Shown: positions 1 to 12,698 of the stretch, piece by piece
Layout of the letters: the number at the start of each line of letters is the position of its first letter
How positions within the stretch are numbered: position 1 is the first letter of the stretch
Assembly: GCA_017893485.1 (NCBI GenBank)
Contig: CM030362.1
Span: forward strand, 258,420,244-258,484,243
DNA: 64,000 nucleotides
Direction: 5' to 3'
Source: Hemerocallis citrina
Lineage: Eukaryota > Streptophyta > Magnoliopsida > Asparagales > Asphodelaceae
Notes under the pieces: generated by a model
Database searches by the model: none
Seen by the model: only the letters and a program-made list of their open reading frames with translations
Told to the model about the DNA's origin: nothing
Made by a program: the position numbers and the translations under genes

Positions 1-110
1 GCCCGGCTGAGGGTCAGGACCACCGTCCGGACCAAAGCTTCTGCCGAAAATACAAATCGAGAAGAACTCACACCTGGTGCAGCCACACCCCCCAAAAACA
101 AACCGCATCA
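1..110 (+). repeat. 3' end of a Tat-type LTR, cut by the window edge
   Basis: This segment ends in a run that closely matches the ends of both LTRs of element B (21445-22003 and 54860-55419): AGAAGAACTCACACCT, then a C/A-rich stretch, then CATCA. It is therefore the last ~110 bp of a plus-strand LTR of the same Ty3/gypsy Tat-type family. No primer-binding site follows CATCA; the sequence goes straight to ATTACATATT. So it is the 3' LTR of an element lying to the left of the window, or a solo LTR. Its TSD cannot be tested because the other end is outside the window. Confidence 0.8.
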
Positions 111-3022
111 ATTACATATTTTCTTCTTACAAAAACACAGCAGAATTAAATACATTAATTACAATCTTTACAACACATAAAATCTTCAATTTGCATTTAT
201 ACCCCAAGCTTTATTTGTATCAATGCTACCCATAACTAAAAACCTGCAAAAGTCTATTGAAAGTGGGCACGTCAGTTAAATGCAACTGACGTCAACTATA
301 GTAATAGTGATACTTCTACATCTCACAATCACAAACTTGATGCATATTAATATAGCAATAATAAATGATGCATAAACAATAATACATAGAACATGGAAAA
401 ACAATGAGTGGAGCACAAAACAACAAGTGAAGCTAGGCTAAGTGTCAAGTGTATGAGATGAAAACAGAAAACAAGCATACATAAAATAAGTCAAGAAACA
501 CAAATGCATATGATGATTTCTAATGCATACTTGTCAAATTCTATGCATCCCATACTACATATGATACACCCCGAATTTCATTTACATGTAATTCGTAACA
601 CAACATGATCTTTTACTTCAATTCGTACAACTTTGCAAGGAAATTAAAAACTTTTTATTATACAACATGGGTCTTTACATCAATGTAGTGGAAATAAAAA
701 GAATACAATATGATATATATACAATTTTTAACATCAACAGCTTTAATCATAAAAATTGCCTTTAACATCAATTCTTCTTCATGCCCTCTTGCTAATCCAA
801 GTCCTGCACTGGAAAAATTGTGGGCACGCCAGTTGCTTACAACCGATGCAATATTATAAAACAACGAACTTCACTAAGCCGTAATATAACAATTCTCTTA
901 CTTTAGCAACCACAAAATTGAATGCACAATAAAGTGTAAAAGAGTGAATATCCTAAACACGTCAGTGTATGATATGACTTAATGCCTAATGCAGATGTTA
1001 TAATACAATGCACTAATGCATACTTGTTCGGATTCTATGCATATCATTCTATATAGGTCCGAGGGCAAGCCTTTATCGTACTCCTCAATATAGGGTTCAA
1101 TCCCCTGCTATGAATTACTACTACGGTGACTAATGTATGTTTTAGATATCCTGTGAGTATCTAGTATCACCTCGAAAATTCTTAGAGTATCGCACTCCCA
1201 TCGCAAGTGATTTTAGACACACTGCCTCACACCCCGATAATTCTGGAGTCGAATACCCACACCGCGAGCTATGACCCTGATAATTCTTGAGAGTCGTCCT
1301 GCCATCGCGAGTGATTTACGGCCATCACGCCTCACACTCCGATAATTCTGGAGATGAAACCCACACAGCGCTGTCATTGATACCTCATCACACAAATACC
1401 CATGAGCGTTGTCTCGAACCCAGTAATTTTAAGGAATATCTCCCACCGTGAGCCGCAACTCTGATAATTCTGAAGATAACCTTCCACCACGCTATCAAGG
1501 CCCTCATACTCATTTTTGCTCATACTTCTTCACATCTCCACTTAGTACTTGTCCTTAAGTTTTAATTTAAAATCATCACAACTTAAAGCTAGCTTACCCT
1601 ACCGGACTTAAATAAACATAAGAGAAAGTCAGCCCACACTAGCTACTTCTGAAAGAGAGAGTCAACCCACACTGGTTACTCCTCAAATTTCCATTATTTA
1701 CAATGTCGGTTACTAGGGTCTTGCCTAGCCTCTAGATTAACATCTTTCATGTTCAACAACTGAGGTCAATCATGCCCTCATTATTCATATTTTCGATCTC
1801 ATATTTCATTCAATTCCTTCATTTATTCTTAGATATCAATCATGAAGTAACACTTCTTGGTTGGACACACACAATCAACAATTCACTTAAATAAGTTGCA
1901 AAGTTTCTTCAATTAAATAAACCCTTTTCATATTCATCTATATTTCAATTATAAATCTCAATTCTGTTCAAAAGATAGATTTATTAGTTTCATAAAAGAG
2001 TCTACTATATCTTTGTAGTTATGATCACCTAGAATCATCCTCAATTACTTCGTCTAATTTCATTTACAAAACAGTAAGTTCAAAATCAAAAAACTGCAGC
2101 TCATGCTACTTGTAAAAATCATAGTAAATTATATACTTCATAAAACTGTGTGTTATTTGTATCAAAATAAAGGTATACAAGTCTACTACAATTTCTTAGT
2201 TATAATTTTCTCCATAATATTGTATCTATAACCCTGAATTTTCCGAAATCTACAGTAGGGTCGAAATATTGAAACACTACCACTTGTTTAGTCTTGAAAA
2301 GTTCATTATAAATTCAATTATTTGTGAAAATTTGATTTATTAGACTTTACAAAAAGTTTAACGAGTTTACTTCAAGTTCTCAGTTTTGATTTTTCTCAAA
2401 TGACTTCATCTAAGATGTTGAAATGATCAAAATCCGGAACGTGTACAAATTTCCAGCAACTACTCAACTGCCAACCAGTCCTAAGTTTGGATTTTATTAA
2501 AATAGTAAACGACAACAAAAAATTATGACATTTTAAAGAGATGTTCCTGACATGTACGAGATGTTCCTATAAAACTTTTAGCTCTAAATTCTATCTAGTT
2601 TATTAGACATGATTTTCTTAAGTGCAACTAAAACTTAAAACATCAACTTTCTTTGCATAAATTAACAACCTTGTGTATGAATTTATACCCAATTCATTTA
2701 ATCTAAACATGATATATTAGTATGCACCCAATACCACTATAACAACTCAATCTAAGATTTTAATTTGTTAATCATGACAATTTTATAATATATCTTTCAA
2801 CTAGCATGCATCAATACAACATCCAACATATCAAATTTGAAATTTAAAGAACACATGCCACATTTTTAATCATGGAACAATTAGGCATACATACTACAAT
2901 ATCTAGAAAGCAAAATAAATCACCCACATTGTTTTTAATGAAAAATGAAATAGACTCCTATAGGGATTGTTCCAAAGCTCTAACCAAGCAAGCCTTCACC
3001 TCCAAGTAATTTGCCAACACTA
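111..3022. other. AT-rich, LTR-like debris without a recognisable gene
   Basis: No credible coding region is seen. About 1055-1700 shares blocks with about 4735-5400: a TATAGGTCCG-like start, a TATAGGGTT..ATCCC block, CTTAGT..TGTCCTTA, and ACCCTACCGGACTTAA. This suggests two copies of one repeat family. The text at 559 (TGATACACCCCGAATTTC) resembles the TGTCACGCCCC terminus of the Tekay-like LTRs further right, so this may be part of a diverged minus-strand LTR; that is inference. Irregular degenerate repeats built on GATAATTCTGGAG plus CCCACACCGCGAG lie at about 1165-1500. The rest is low-complexity AT-rich sequence. Confidence 0.4.
1165..1500. repeat. Degenerate short tandem repeat
   Basis: About six irregular copies of a 40-80-bp unit contain a GATAATTCT(G/T)GAG-like core followed by a CCCACA/CGCGAG-like segment, near 1171, 1230, 1272, 1336, 1419 and 1456. 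It is GC-richer than its surroundings. It occupies the same relative place as the tandem repeat at 4949-5151 in the related downstream segment, which suggests repeats inside LTR-like DNA rather than coding sequence. Confidence 0.5.
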
Positions 3023-3679
3023 AGGTACCGTTCTTTTTTTTGGCTCTTATAAGAGGTTACCTCTTATAAGAGATTTACAGTAAGAGCCTCTTGTAAGAGC
3101 CTCTTTTTGAGGTGTTCTTTTTATAAAAAAATAACCTCTTATAAGAACCTCTTATAAGAGATTTTGTTCTTTTTTCACCTCTTACAAGAGCCTATATTAC
3201 CCCGAAGTCTATATTACCCTAAAGTATAAAAATGGTGAGATGAATGACAAGAAAAGATAAGTTCAAATTACTAATATATAAACTAGTTTAATTGGAAATT
3301 AAATTCACAAATCAGTGTAAATCATCAATTATAATTCTGGGCTACTATAGACATTTAATTAGTATGAAAATTAGTATGTATAAATATAAATAATTTGTTT
3401 CAAAGAAGTTGGATTAAAAAAAATTAAGGTCAATGGGCTAATATAAATTCTTCCTTAGCTGTAATAAAAAATTTTTAAAAAAAACCTGGTCAGCTGCGGG
3501 ATTTGAACATGGTGGCATCATAACAGGACAAATCAACTAGCCATAGCATTATGATTTTGATTATCAAAGAATTGGCGTTACTAATTATATATTATATTAA
3601 CAATTGTCTAGCGGTCAAATTTTTTTTTAAAACTATTGAACGAAAGGTTGGGAGTTCATCTTTTTGGATGAACATTGTT

Positions 3680-3724
<45 letters not shown>

Positions 3725-4232
3725 TAAGCACATATTATTAGGCCTTTGAAGTCAATTCATTAATTAGCTAAAAGGATAGAACCATTGATATGAATACTCG
3801 GACAAACCTACAGGAGCATGCAAAGTTTTGAGAAATTAGAACGGAAACAGTATCTTGATTATTATTTAGTTCATAAGGATCATTAAAATTATTATATTAA
3901 CAGACAATTGTTAATATAATATATAATTAGTAACGTATATGATTACACTTTTTCTAGGATAGCATATTCCGGGCTACTATAGACTAATATATAAACTAGT
4001 TTAATTAGTAACAATTATAATATAGACTTTGGGGTAATATAGACTTTTTAAGTGATAGAAGTCTTATAAGAATTTGAAAGAGGCTACTAGAAGTCTTTTA
4101 GGCTTATAAGAGATTTTGAGAAAAATATCTTATAAGAGGTAAAAAAAGAACGCTAAAAAAACTCTTGTAAGAGGTGGACCACCTCTTATAAGAGGTAAAT
4201 CACTTATAATAGGAGAAAAAGAACACTACCTA
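3023..4232. mobile_element. Foldback-type element with palindromic ends
   Basis: Both ends carry AGGTA-NN-GTTCTTTTT in inverted orientation (3023 onward, and its complement ending near 4232). Each end holds several copies of the 12-bp palindrome CTCTTATAAGAG. Further inward, matching inverted segments occur: TAATATATAATTAGTAAC-like blocks near 3573 and 3902, and a GTCTATATTACCCC-like block near 3190 with its complement near 4024. A TA microsatellite lies at about 3681-3721. No transposase coding is visible, so it is non-autonomous. I could not find a clean TSD, so the superfamily is unassigned; hAT- or Mutator-related foldback elements are possible. Confidence 0.65.
3681..3721. repeat. TA microsatellite
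   Basis: About 20 uninterrupted TA dinucleotides lie inside the foldback element. Confidence 0.95.
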
Positions 4233-4307
4233 AAAGCTCCTCTCTTTCTTTCTTTTCTCTCTTTCTTTTGTTTCTTTTTAGTGTACATTGTTCATGAATG
4301 AGAGAGG

Positions 4308-4316
4308 TATTTATAA
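4308..4316 (-). promoter_or_regulatory. Possible LTR TATA box, minus strand
   Basis: Reading the minus strand gives TTATAAATA followed by CCTCTCTCATTC, like the TATAAATA boxes in the LTRs of elements B and D. This would fit a minus-oriented LTR promoter whose transcribed part was later interrupted by the foldback element. The LTR borders here are not resolved, so this is tentative. Confidence 0.3.
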
Positions 4317-4948
4317 GGCTAAATGGGTGAATGAAGGGACACCCACTACCCAAAATAAATACCCATTATCCAAAATAATTACCCACTCACGAAACCATTA
4401 ACACATAAATAATCGGAAGATAACATACGAAAAATATCTATTTTGATAATGTTACGGATATTTTGCGTAACGGTGAAATTTACGTAATCGACACGTGTAT
4501 TGAAAACACGTGAAATACACGTAAAAACACAAAGATTAAAATTAATAATCGAGTTGGCTAAAAATAGGATTAAATAAATTTTGAGATAACAAAAAACATA
4601 TAAATAATCGGAATATAAAATACGTATGACATTTATATAAAAAATATGTTACGAATATTACTCGTAACAATACGAAATACACGTGCGTAACACATGAGGA
4701 CAAAATTGTCATTACTCAATTTTGCAGAGTGATACAACATAGGTCCGTTGCAAGCCCTTACCGTTTTTCACTTTATAGGGTTAAATCCCTCGTTATGTAA
4801 CTAACCTACTACGATGACAGGAACAAAATTAGATACTCCGTGAATGGACCCCAGCTCCGGAACGCAACCCTCCAAACTATACAAGTGTAGACACGCCAGT
4901 ACCCCGTAAACATCGCTTTAACTCTGGAGAATCACCTCGCTGTCGTGT

Positions 4949-5151
4949 ACCCCGCGAATAGGCCTGCCGACCATCAACGCGCAGATACACCATACATTCC
5001 GCGAATAGGCCTGCCGACCCTCAACGTGCGAATATACCGTACATTCCATGAATAGGCCTGCCGACCCTCAACACGTGAACATACCAAATTCGTCTCATTT
5101 CTAGACATTCTGCAAATAGGCCTGCTGACCCTCAATGCGCGAAATACTAGA
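4949..5151. repeat. Short tandem repeat around GAATAGGCCTGCCGACC
   Basis: Four copies of a GC-richer unit with core GAATAGGCCTGCCGACC then TCAACGCGCGAA start near 4955, 5003, 5050 and 5115, so spacing is 47-65 bp. The last copy is the most diverged. They lie in LTR-like DNA. Confidence 0.75.
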
Positions 5152-5608
5152 GAGACACAACAATGCACAGCCTCGTAATACATCCGTGCGACTACAATAG
5201 AGCTCATACTTACGTTGCCCAGGTTCCGTCACAACTTCCAACTTAGTGCATGTCCTTATGTTTATTATTATTAATTAAATAAAATTCACAGTCCCCCTAG
5301 AGTTGGTGTACCCTACCGGACTTAACTCTACCAAATAAATAACAAAAGCCCCACTAGCCAAATTCCACAAAATCTCATTTGCCAGTATGCTAGGTTCCCA
5401 CTCAACCTCTAGAGTTTCATAACTCAGAATATCATCAACAATCTTTCTTGGGTCCACATCATAACCCTAAGCCTCAGATCAAAACCAACTTGGTTTCATT
5501 ATACAAAACACTCTTCATTAATCACATTCCTTTTTAATCAACTAATACTGCCATAAGAACTCCTTCATATACGGAAACACATTTCATCTACGAAAATATA
5601 GATTTTCA

Positions 5609-5970
5609 CAAATCTGAAGGTTATATGAATCTGTTCTTCCAAACAGTACACTCCAAATTTAATATTAAATTCTGGAAAAAACTATTTTAAATCTAGAACA
5701 TATCAAAGAATTCACCATAAAAATCTGGACTCAAACAAATTAATTTGATGGGTGTAAATCCAACAAGTTCTTAAAACTATCATTTATCCAAAATCTGAAA
5801 GTTACACGATATTGTTCTTCAAAATAGTACACTCCAAATTTAATATTAAATTATGAAAAAATTAATTTAAATCTAGCACATTTCAAAGAACTCACCATAA
5901 AAATCTGGACTCAAACAAATTAATTTAAAGGATGTAAATTCGACAAGTTCTGAAAACTATCATTTATCCA
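5609..5970. repeat. Two-copy tandem duplication of about 181 bp
   Basis: The segment beginning AAATCTGAAGGTTA near 5609 is repeated, with point differences, from about 5791. Both copies contain GTACACTCCAAATTTAAT and ATAAAAATCTGGACTC. A third partial start (AAAATATGAAAGTTAAC) appears near 5970. Confidence 0.8.
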
Positions 5971-7077
5971 AAATATGAAAGTTAACAACTTCGAAACTCC
6001 ATCAAAACTCAATCAAATCTCACCCAAATATTAGATTAGACACATATATATACTCGTCCACATGTATACTAGGGTTCCCCAACCATAGCGCACAAAGACA
6101 CACACAAAATCCACTCGAAAACACCCCAAAAGGCCAAACAAAAGCCCAAACCGTAGTAACAGCAGCTCTCGGGTTGGAACAATAACCCTCAGTTATTGTT
6201 CACCCGAGACCCAGCAATCCTAACCCTCGGGTTTAGAAATGGAAACCCTAGCCCCCAAACATGTATTTTTCATATATATTTCTTTCAATATTCACATTTG
6301 CATACATAAATGTTTAGGGTTTATCATCAAAAAATTTATTTGCATTTAAAACAACAAATTAAACATTAAAAATTAATCTTTTAATCATTTTATACATGCT
6401 CCTTGAATTAAACACCAAGATTCCAACAACTACAATCACATATATTTTCACTAGATCCATTTCTTTAAACATCATATTAATCTTTCATGCCTAGAAACTC
6501 CATTATTCAAGAACAACTAAATTTTATATCAACATGAATATTTAGAACCTACGACAACTCTAATCATTCACAATAATATATGGGTTCATAAAATCACTTT
6601 CCACAAATAAAACATGATCCTTTATGCACAAAATAATCATCATAGTAGAGAGAATCAAAATAAGAGTATCATGCCACCAAGATTTGATTTTTATCATATT
6701 AGTAAACAATTTTTATCTAACAATCTATCTTTACGATCATCTCATAAACAAAACTTCATGTTCATGCTAACATAATCATAATCTCACAAAATCTAAACCT
6801 TAGCATGATTCTATATTGTTCATGAGAAAGAAAAAAAAAAACCACATCAAGAGACAAGAAGTACCACCCACTTTAAAGAAGATCAATTGAAGAGTAAAAA
6901 TAACAAGAAAGAAAAGCTCATCCTCCTCATTGTGAAAATCCAAAGATCCAAACCTCCAAAATTCCAAGAATGATAAAGAAAATAATATTTTTGTGAATTA
7001 ATAAAAAGAAATGGCTGCTGCTGTACAGATATAGGCCGGGATCTATTTTGAGGGTGTCTACGAACATTTTACAAAAT

Positions 7078-7093
7078 CCCCCCCCCCCCCCCC
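7078..7093 (+). repeat. Poly-C tract
   Basis: Sixteen consecutive C residues lie directly before an A run. Assembly or polymerase slippage could affect the exact length. Confidence 0.9.
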
Positions 7094-7475
7094 AAAAAAA
7101 TAAAATATTTACATATATATATATATAGACCTTCCAAATCAAGTAGTTAATCCAATAAAATAAGGAAAGATTTTATATCCCCAGAATCACCCTGTCTTGG
7201 CCAGCCCACATGCAGCCAAGAGGTTTCAAATTTTGAAATATGCCTCTGAGTGACAATTTTACACAAAAGTCCTTCACTTTGAAATATTTGCAAACATGCC
7301 ATAAATCATTCATAAAAATGCAAAAAAAAATAGAATTATTATCTACTAATAAAGATTAGATTTTTCAAATATATTTTCTGTCAAAGAAAATATTTGCAAT
7401 AAAGTCCCCAACAGTTCCAAAATTGCATAAATATATATATATATACTCAATCAAATCAAATTAGAGGGATAAATT

Positions 7476-7489
7476 CCCCCCCCCCCCCC
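7476..7489 (+). repeat. Poly-C tract
   Basis: Fourteen consecutive C residues, about 400 bp from a similar 16-C tract. The two may mark equivalent positions of related repeats. Confidence 0.9.
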
Positions 7490-8659
7490 AACAACAAATA
7501 TATCTCTCCTGTCGAAGACGGCCTACCAAAACAGCCCGACCAAATTTTTAATTCGAATTTACCTCCAAACGACATTTTGCGCAAAAACCATTTTCTTTCA
7601 AAGCATTTACAAAAATGGTTTCTTTATTCAGAAAAATCTCAAAATTAGAATATACTCGATTATAAATAAGAGAATTTATTCAGAAATTAAAAAGTACAAA
7701 TTTGCACTTCAAAAATATTTGCCCGTGTAAAAATTTCAATTTTACAAAAATTCAAAATATTAAATAAATTGATTTTAAAAATATTTATTAATTCAAAATA
7801 TTGTATTAAAATTTATAGGGCATAACAACTAGAGTCCAGGAAATAAAACATGATATAGTTTTCCTCAAGAGAACCATGAAGCAAATAAAATGAGCATTTA
7901 ATCAATTACGGTTACAAATATGTGGATCCAAAGTCTGTTCTACTAGCATGTAAGTCAGCATGTAACTACAGAAAATATGGTGTACAATGCTAGCGAAAAA
8001 AATGAGTGAGATGGGTGAACCTACTCATTCCCTAAAAGAAGATGCAATTACATCTTCAAGACCACATACAAGGAGACACTCCTTACTGAGAAATCTCCTC
8101 CAAATGTAACAAAGAAAATATTATTTTTACAATATATTGAAAAATTATGCCAAGTAACCGAGGTGAACCGGTTCATCAAAACCATATCACAGCAACATAT
8201 GAACAAGGTCATCATCCTACCAGGAGCTAATTCAAGAACAACTAGGGCATTGTTCGAAAGTGGAATTATTTATTGCATCTATCCATCCCGAGAATGAGAA
8301 GAACTTATCCACTTGCCAAGAAAATTTTATAAAGCAATCAAGAGTTATTTTGGCCTCATAAATGCCTTAAAAATATGTCAGAATGTATTCAACAATTTCT
8401 TTGTATCTTAACAGAACATGTTATAAAAAGAATGACTACCCAAGTTATTTATGGAGCATCTAATATTATACCATACAAAGCTGAGGAATTTGAGAAACTA
8501 ATCCCAGAAAGACGGGCAATGAGATTCGGAAATATGTATTGTGAATTAAAACACATAAAGTCAAGAGACAACAACATATAGATATATATATGATAGTCTA
8601 AACCTAGAGAAAATAATAATATATAGTATAGCAAAAATAAAACTAGGCACAAGATAAAC

Positions 8660-10662
8660 GTACTTAGATAATCTAAAGGTAGATGGTTGCTAACCAAAAA
8701 AACATGATGGTGGTAAGAAGAAGTCCAAAATATTGTGAGAGAAAAAAGATCAACCTTCAAATATGGCATAATAGTAGAAATGAAGAGGATTTGAAGAGAT
8801 GTAAGACAGTTAGAAAAGAAGTTACGAAAGCGATAAGAGATACAAAAGAAAAAAGCTTATAATGATTTATACACTAGAAACAAAAGAATGAGAAAATAAC
8901 ATTTATAACCTTGCTAAACAACGGGATAGGAAAACAAAAGATCTGGATACAATTAGGTGTATTTAGAGTGATGATTCAAGATTCTTAGCAAAAGATGAGG
9001 AAATTAAGGAAAGATGGTGAAACTACTTTGAAAAGTTATTAAATGAAAAGGTTGTGGGCAACTTAAATATAGACTACTCGAGGGAGAGTCGAGAGCATAT
9101 ATTTTTCCGTAGAATTAGGACCTCGGAGATTCGAAATGCTCTAGGAAAGATGAAAATAGAAAAAAGTTTTAGGGCCGGATGGTATATCTTTGGAAGTGTC
9201 TTGGGGATGTAGGAGTGGCTTTGCTAACACAATTATTTAATGAGATTTTGAGGAGTAAGAAGATGTCCGATGAATAGAGAAAGAGTATTTTAGTATCTAT
9301 GTATAAAAATAAAGGAGATATACAAAGTTGATCCAACTACCGAGGGATTGAATTAATGAGCCATACGATGAAAATTTGGGAGAAAGTTATCGAATATAAA
9401 CTGAGACTAGAAACTACTGTGTTTGAGAATCAGTTTTGATTTATGCTTGGGAGGTCAACAATGCAAGCAATTTATGTACTGAGGAGACTTATGAAAAAAT
9501 ATAGAGAAAATAAGAAAGATCTACATATGGTGTTTATAGATATTGAAAAAACATATGATAAAGTCCCTAGAGACATAGTATGGTGGGTGTTAAATAATAA
9601 AAGAGTTACTATTCGGTATATTGAAGTAATTAAGGATATGTATGAAGGGACAACGACCACAATTAGAACAACCACTGGAGAGGCCAGTGATTTTCTATTA
9701 CAGTAGGTTTACACTAAGATTCGGCTTTAATCCCCTACCTCTTTGCTTTGGTTATGGATGAACTCACACGAGGAATACAAGATGAGGTGCCTTGGTGTGT
9801 ACTTTTTTTTTCGATGACATCGTCTTAATGGATGAGACTAGAGTAGGAGTCAATGCTAAATTAGAATTGTGGAGAGAAACTTTAGAAGGTAGAGGCTTTA
9901 GAATAGGCTTTAGAATAACCAGAACTAAAATAGAGTATATGGAGTGTAATTTTAGTGATATTCGGAACACAACTGAGGAAGTAGTGAAGCTTGATAGTCA
10001 AGAGATACTTAAGGAAAACCATTTCCGATATTTAGGCTCTATTATATAAAGAGATGGAGAGATTTGTGAAGATGTTATACATATGATCCAAGCAGAGTGG
10101 CTTAAGTGGAGAAGTGTCAGTGGTGTTTTGTGTGACAAACGTATGCCTTTGAAGTTGAAGGGAAAATTTTATAGGACGGCTGTTAGACCAGTAATGATGT
10201 AGGAGCAGAATATTGGACAACAAAGAAACATCATGTCAAAAAAAATAATCTTAGCGGAGATGATGATGCTAAGATGGATGTGTGGTAAACTAAGAAGGAT
10301 AGAATTATAAATGAGTACATACGAGACATGCTACAGGTAGCTCCAATCAAAGATAAGTTAAGAGAGAACCGTCTTAGGTGGTTTGGACATGTTACACGCA
10401 AACCTAGTAATGCCCCCATTAGAAGAGTGATTTGATAAGTATTGTAGGTAGAATTAGGGGTAGGTGAAGACCTAAACTAACTTGGGAGGAAACTGTGAGA
10501 GAAGATATGATAGCTTATGACCTTACAGAAGATATTGCGCTAAACTGAGCAGAATGGAAAACCAGGATTCATGCAACCAACCCCAACTAGTTGGAAAAAA
10601 ACATCCGACCCTAACTAGTTGGGAAAAAAGCTCTATTATTGTTGTTGCTATTGTTGTTGTAT
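8660..10662 (+). mobile_element. 5'-truncated, degenerate RTE-type LINE
   Basis: The translated pieces follow the order of the RTE-clade LINE open reading frame. First comes a linker with WWW..EEVQ-like and DEEIKERW..YFEKLLNE-like segments (about 8680-9050). Then come the RT core with MLGRSTMQAIYVLRRLM and FIDIEKTYDKVPRD (9443-9706), FDDIVLMDE at the catalytic box (9792 onward), KTKIEYMECNF-like and RYLGSII blocks, and RTE C-terminal blocks such as [13 protein letters not shown] and MLRWMCGK. Several frameshifts and stops break it. The endonuclease domain is missing, as expected for 5' truncation. The 3' tail has two CCAACTAGTTGG-type palindromes (10580-10622) followed by a TTG-rich run, typical of plant RTE elements. 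Confidence 0.85.
9443..10060 (+). pseudogene. RTE LINE reverse transcriptase, broken
   Basis: This is the RT domain of the LINE, split over at least two frames (9443-9706 and 9792-10049). Visible RT blocks are the GRST..A..LRR start, FIDIEKTYDKVP with the first catalytic aspartate, and FFDDIVLM in place of the usual FADD box. The two aspartates of that box remain. The stretch between 9706 and 9792 contains frame changes. It continues beyond 10060 into the connector region with in-frame stops. No active protein could come from it. Confidence 0.85.
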
Positions 10663-12698
10663 ATACACATCGCTTATAGAATAACGCATACAAATGTTGT
10701 GTAAATGATCCACGTGCCCCTCCCCTCTGAAAGAGTTTTAAAATTTTATAGTGACTTCATTTTTCCGAATAGTTAACTAATTTTAATATCTAATATGTCG
10801 TCTTCTTTTGCGTGCACTACAAGGAATTTGACATATAGTGACAGCAAAAATTCGTGGGTAAAAGGTGAAAAACCATAGGTATAGCCCGTAAAACCTGTAC
10901 CGACGGACATATTTTTATGTAGTCAATGATTCTCTATACCCACGGCAGAATGCCGTCACTATAGCCTATAGCGACGGTTTTTTTACAAGTTGGACAAAAC
11001 CTTTGTGTTATACCCACGGTTTCGTATCCGTTGGTATAGGTTTTAGCGACACATCTTGCTTTCCTATATCCACGGTTGAAACTCCATTGCTATAGGTTTT
11101 AGTGATGGATTTCGCATCCAAACACTACAACAGAAATGCCTTTCCATAGCATTTAGAAAATCTTGTCCTTTTGACGGCGTTTTGCAAACAAAAAGTTGAT
11201 ATGAACGAAAGTTGATATATAGAAAATGCCAATATATCATTGAAAGTATAGAAGTTTACAAGATTTGTTTACAACTATATCCAAACCTAGCATCATAGAA
11301 ATCTGTTTACAATAAACTTAAAACTGATAACAAAAAAATCCTGAGTGACTAACATCAAAACAACTCGAAATCTTCTGTTCATCCACGACATCTCTAACCT
11401 GCAAACAGAGAAGAAAAATTGATCAAATATTCGAAAGAAGTTTATTTTACAGAAGAAAAAATTACAACAATCACAACAGTTTTGGAGAAAGAAGTTTATT
11501 TTGCAGACACTTGATCAAATATTCAAACACCTATATTAAACCTAAAATACTTTTAGAATTAAAAAATTACTGTTGGCCACTCGAAAAAGAAAAATTACTA
11601 ATGTACTGTAGGCTACGGTGTCTAATGCTGAAAATGAAGGCAACTACACACCTACGTTATTGTATTTCAAAAAACACATTTCAAACATGAACAATAATCT
11701 ATTAACCTATCTTAATATATCAGGCTAGTACATTCTAACTGGTTCCTTTCTACATGTCTACTCTTCTCTGATCACTCTGAAATTGTGAGCTTAGACTGGA
11801 GTCATCTCATGAGATTCCTTGGAGAATATCTGTTTTATTAATGGAAGTAGAAGGATTTCTCATACAAGAATGCAACATGTGAGCTGAAATTTTTGTGTTT
11901 CGACAAACCTAACAGCTGAATGCCTAAAAAAGGAAAAGAAAAAGATAACCTAGCAGCTTTTGCACTTCTCCAACTCCATACAGTGTATAAGGTGTGTGGG
12001 ATGTTCATAAATATCAGTGTTATTCTCATGTTGTAGACGTTCTATTTGCCTTAACTTCATCACAATGTAATGTGGCTAAGGCCTTTTCTCAAGAAAATTC
12101 ATCGTTGTATTTGTATTTACAAGGGGTTTTGCCCTTTAAAAATCAACTTTCTGTTAGAGGATATTAAGCTTATAAACTATATATACATTAAGCTTATATT
12201 GCTTCAACTCATATACATGATTGTGGAATAGATGCTCTCTTTAAAAATTATACAGTATGCTATGGGTAGACATTAAGTTTAGGATTCATTTACTTTGGAT
12301 AGTACAAATTGGAACCATGAACAGATATTACCAGCATATGTTTATATATATAAAAATGGAGGTTTTATCATATATATATATGTCAGTTGTACGAGAAATA
12401 ATTTTATCATTGAACAACTGAAATATGAAGTATACTTGATTTACTTGATGACTGGCATTGTTTTCATGTGCAGTATTCAACATGTTCAGATTTTCCTTTT
12501 TTGTATCCAACAGTGATAATAAAATTGTGCAAAATTAACAAAACAATTCTTCTTTAATAGATAATATGGATACTAGAGCTGAGATTCTGAGCAAAACACA
12601 CCCCCACCGAAATCCTCAATTACAGTGATAACCACTAAGATAAAAATAGTCAAAATGCCAAACTTAATTACTTAATTTGAAACATTAGTACCTCTTAA

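Larger units (their letters stand above)
4233..8659. other. AT-rich non-coding DNA with short tandem repeats
   Basis: No convincing gene is seen. It contains the second copy of the LTR-like block also present near 1055-1700, a GAATAGGCC tandem repeat, a ~181-bp duplication, two poly-C tracts and several TA runs. About 8139-8590 is less AT-biased and has a short open frame at 8375-8581 preceded by an acceptor-like TATCTTAACAG, but I do not recognise any protein family there. The region just before the LINE (8590-8659) holds nothing identifiable. Confidence 0.4.

Noticed and set aside
11126..11143. Second CACTACAACAG end inside the CACTA element
   Set aside because: No matching opposite end or TSD was found, so I did not call a separate element.
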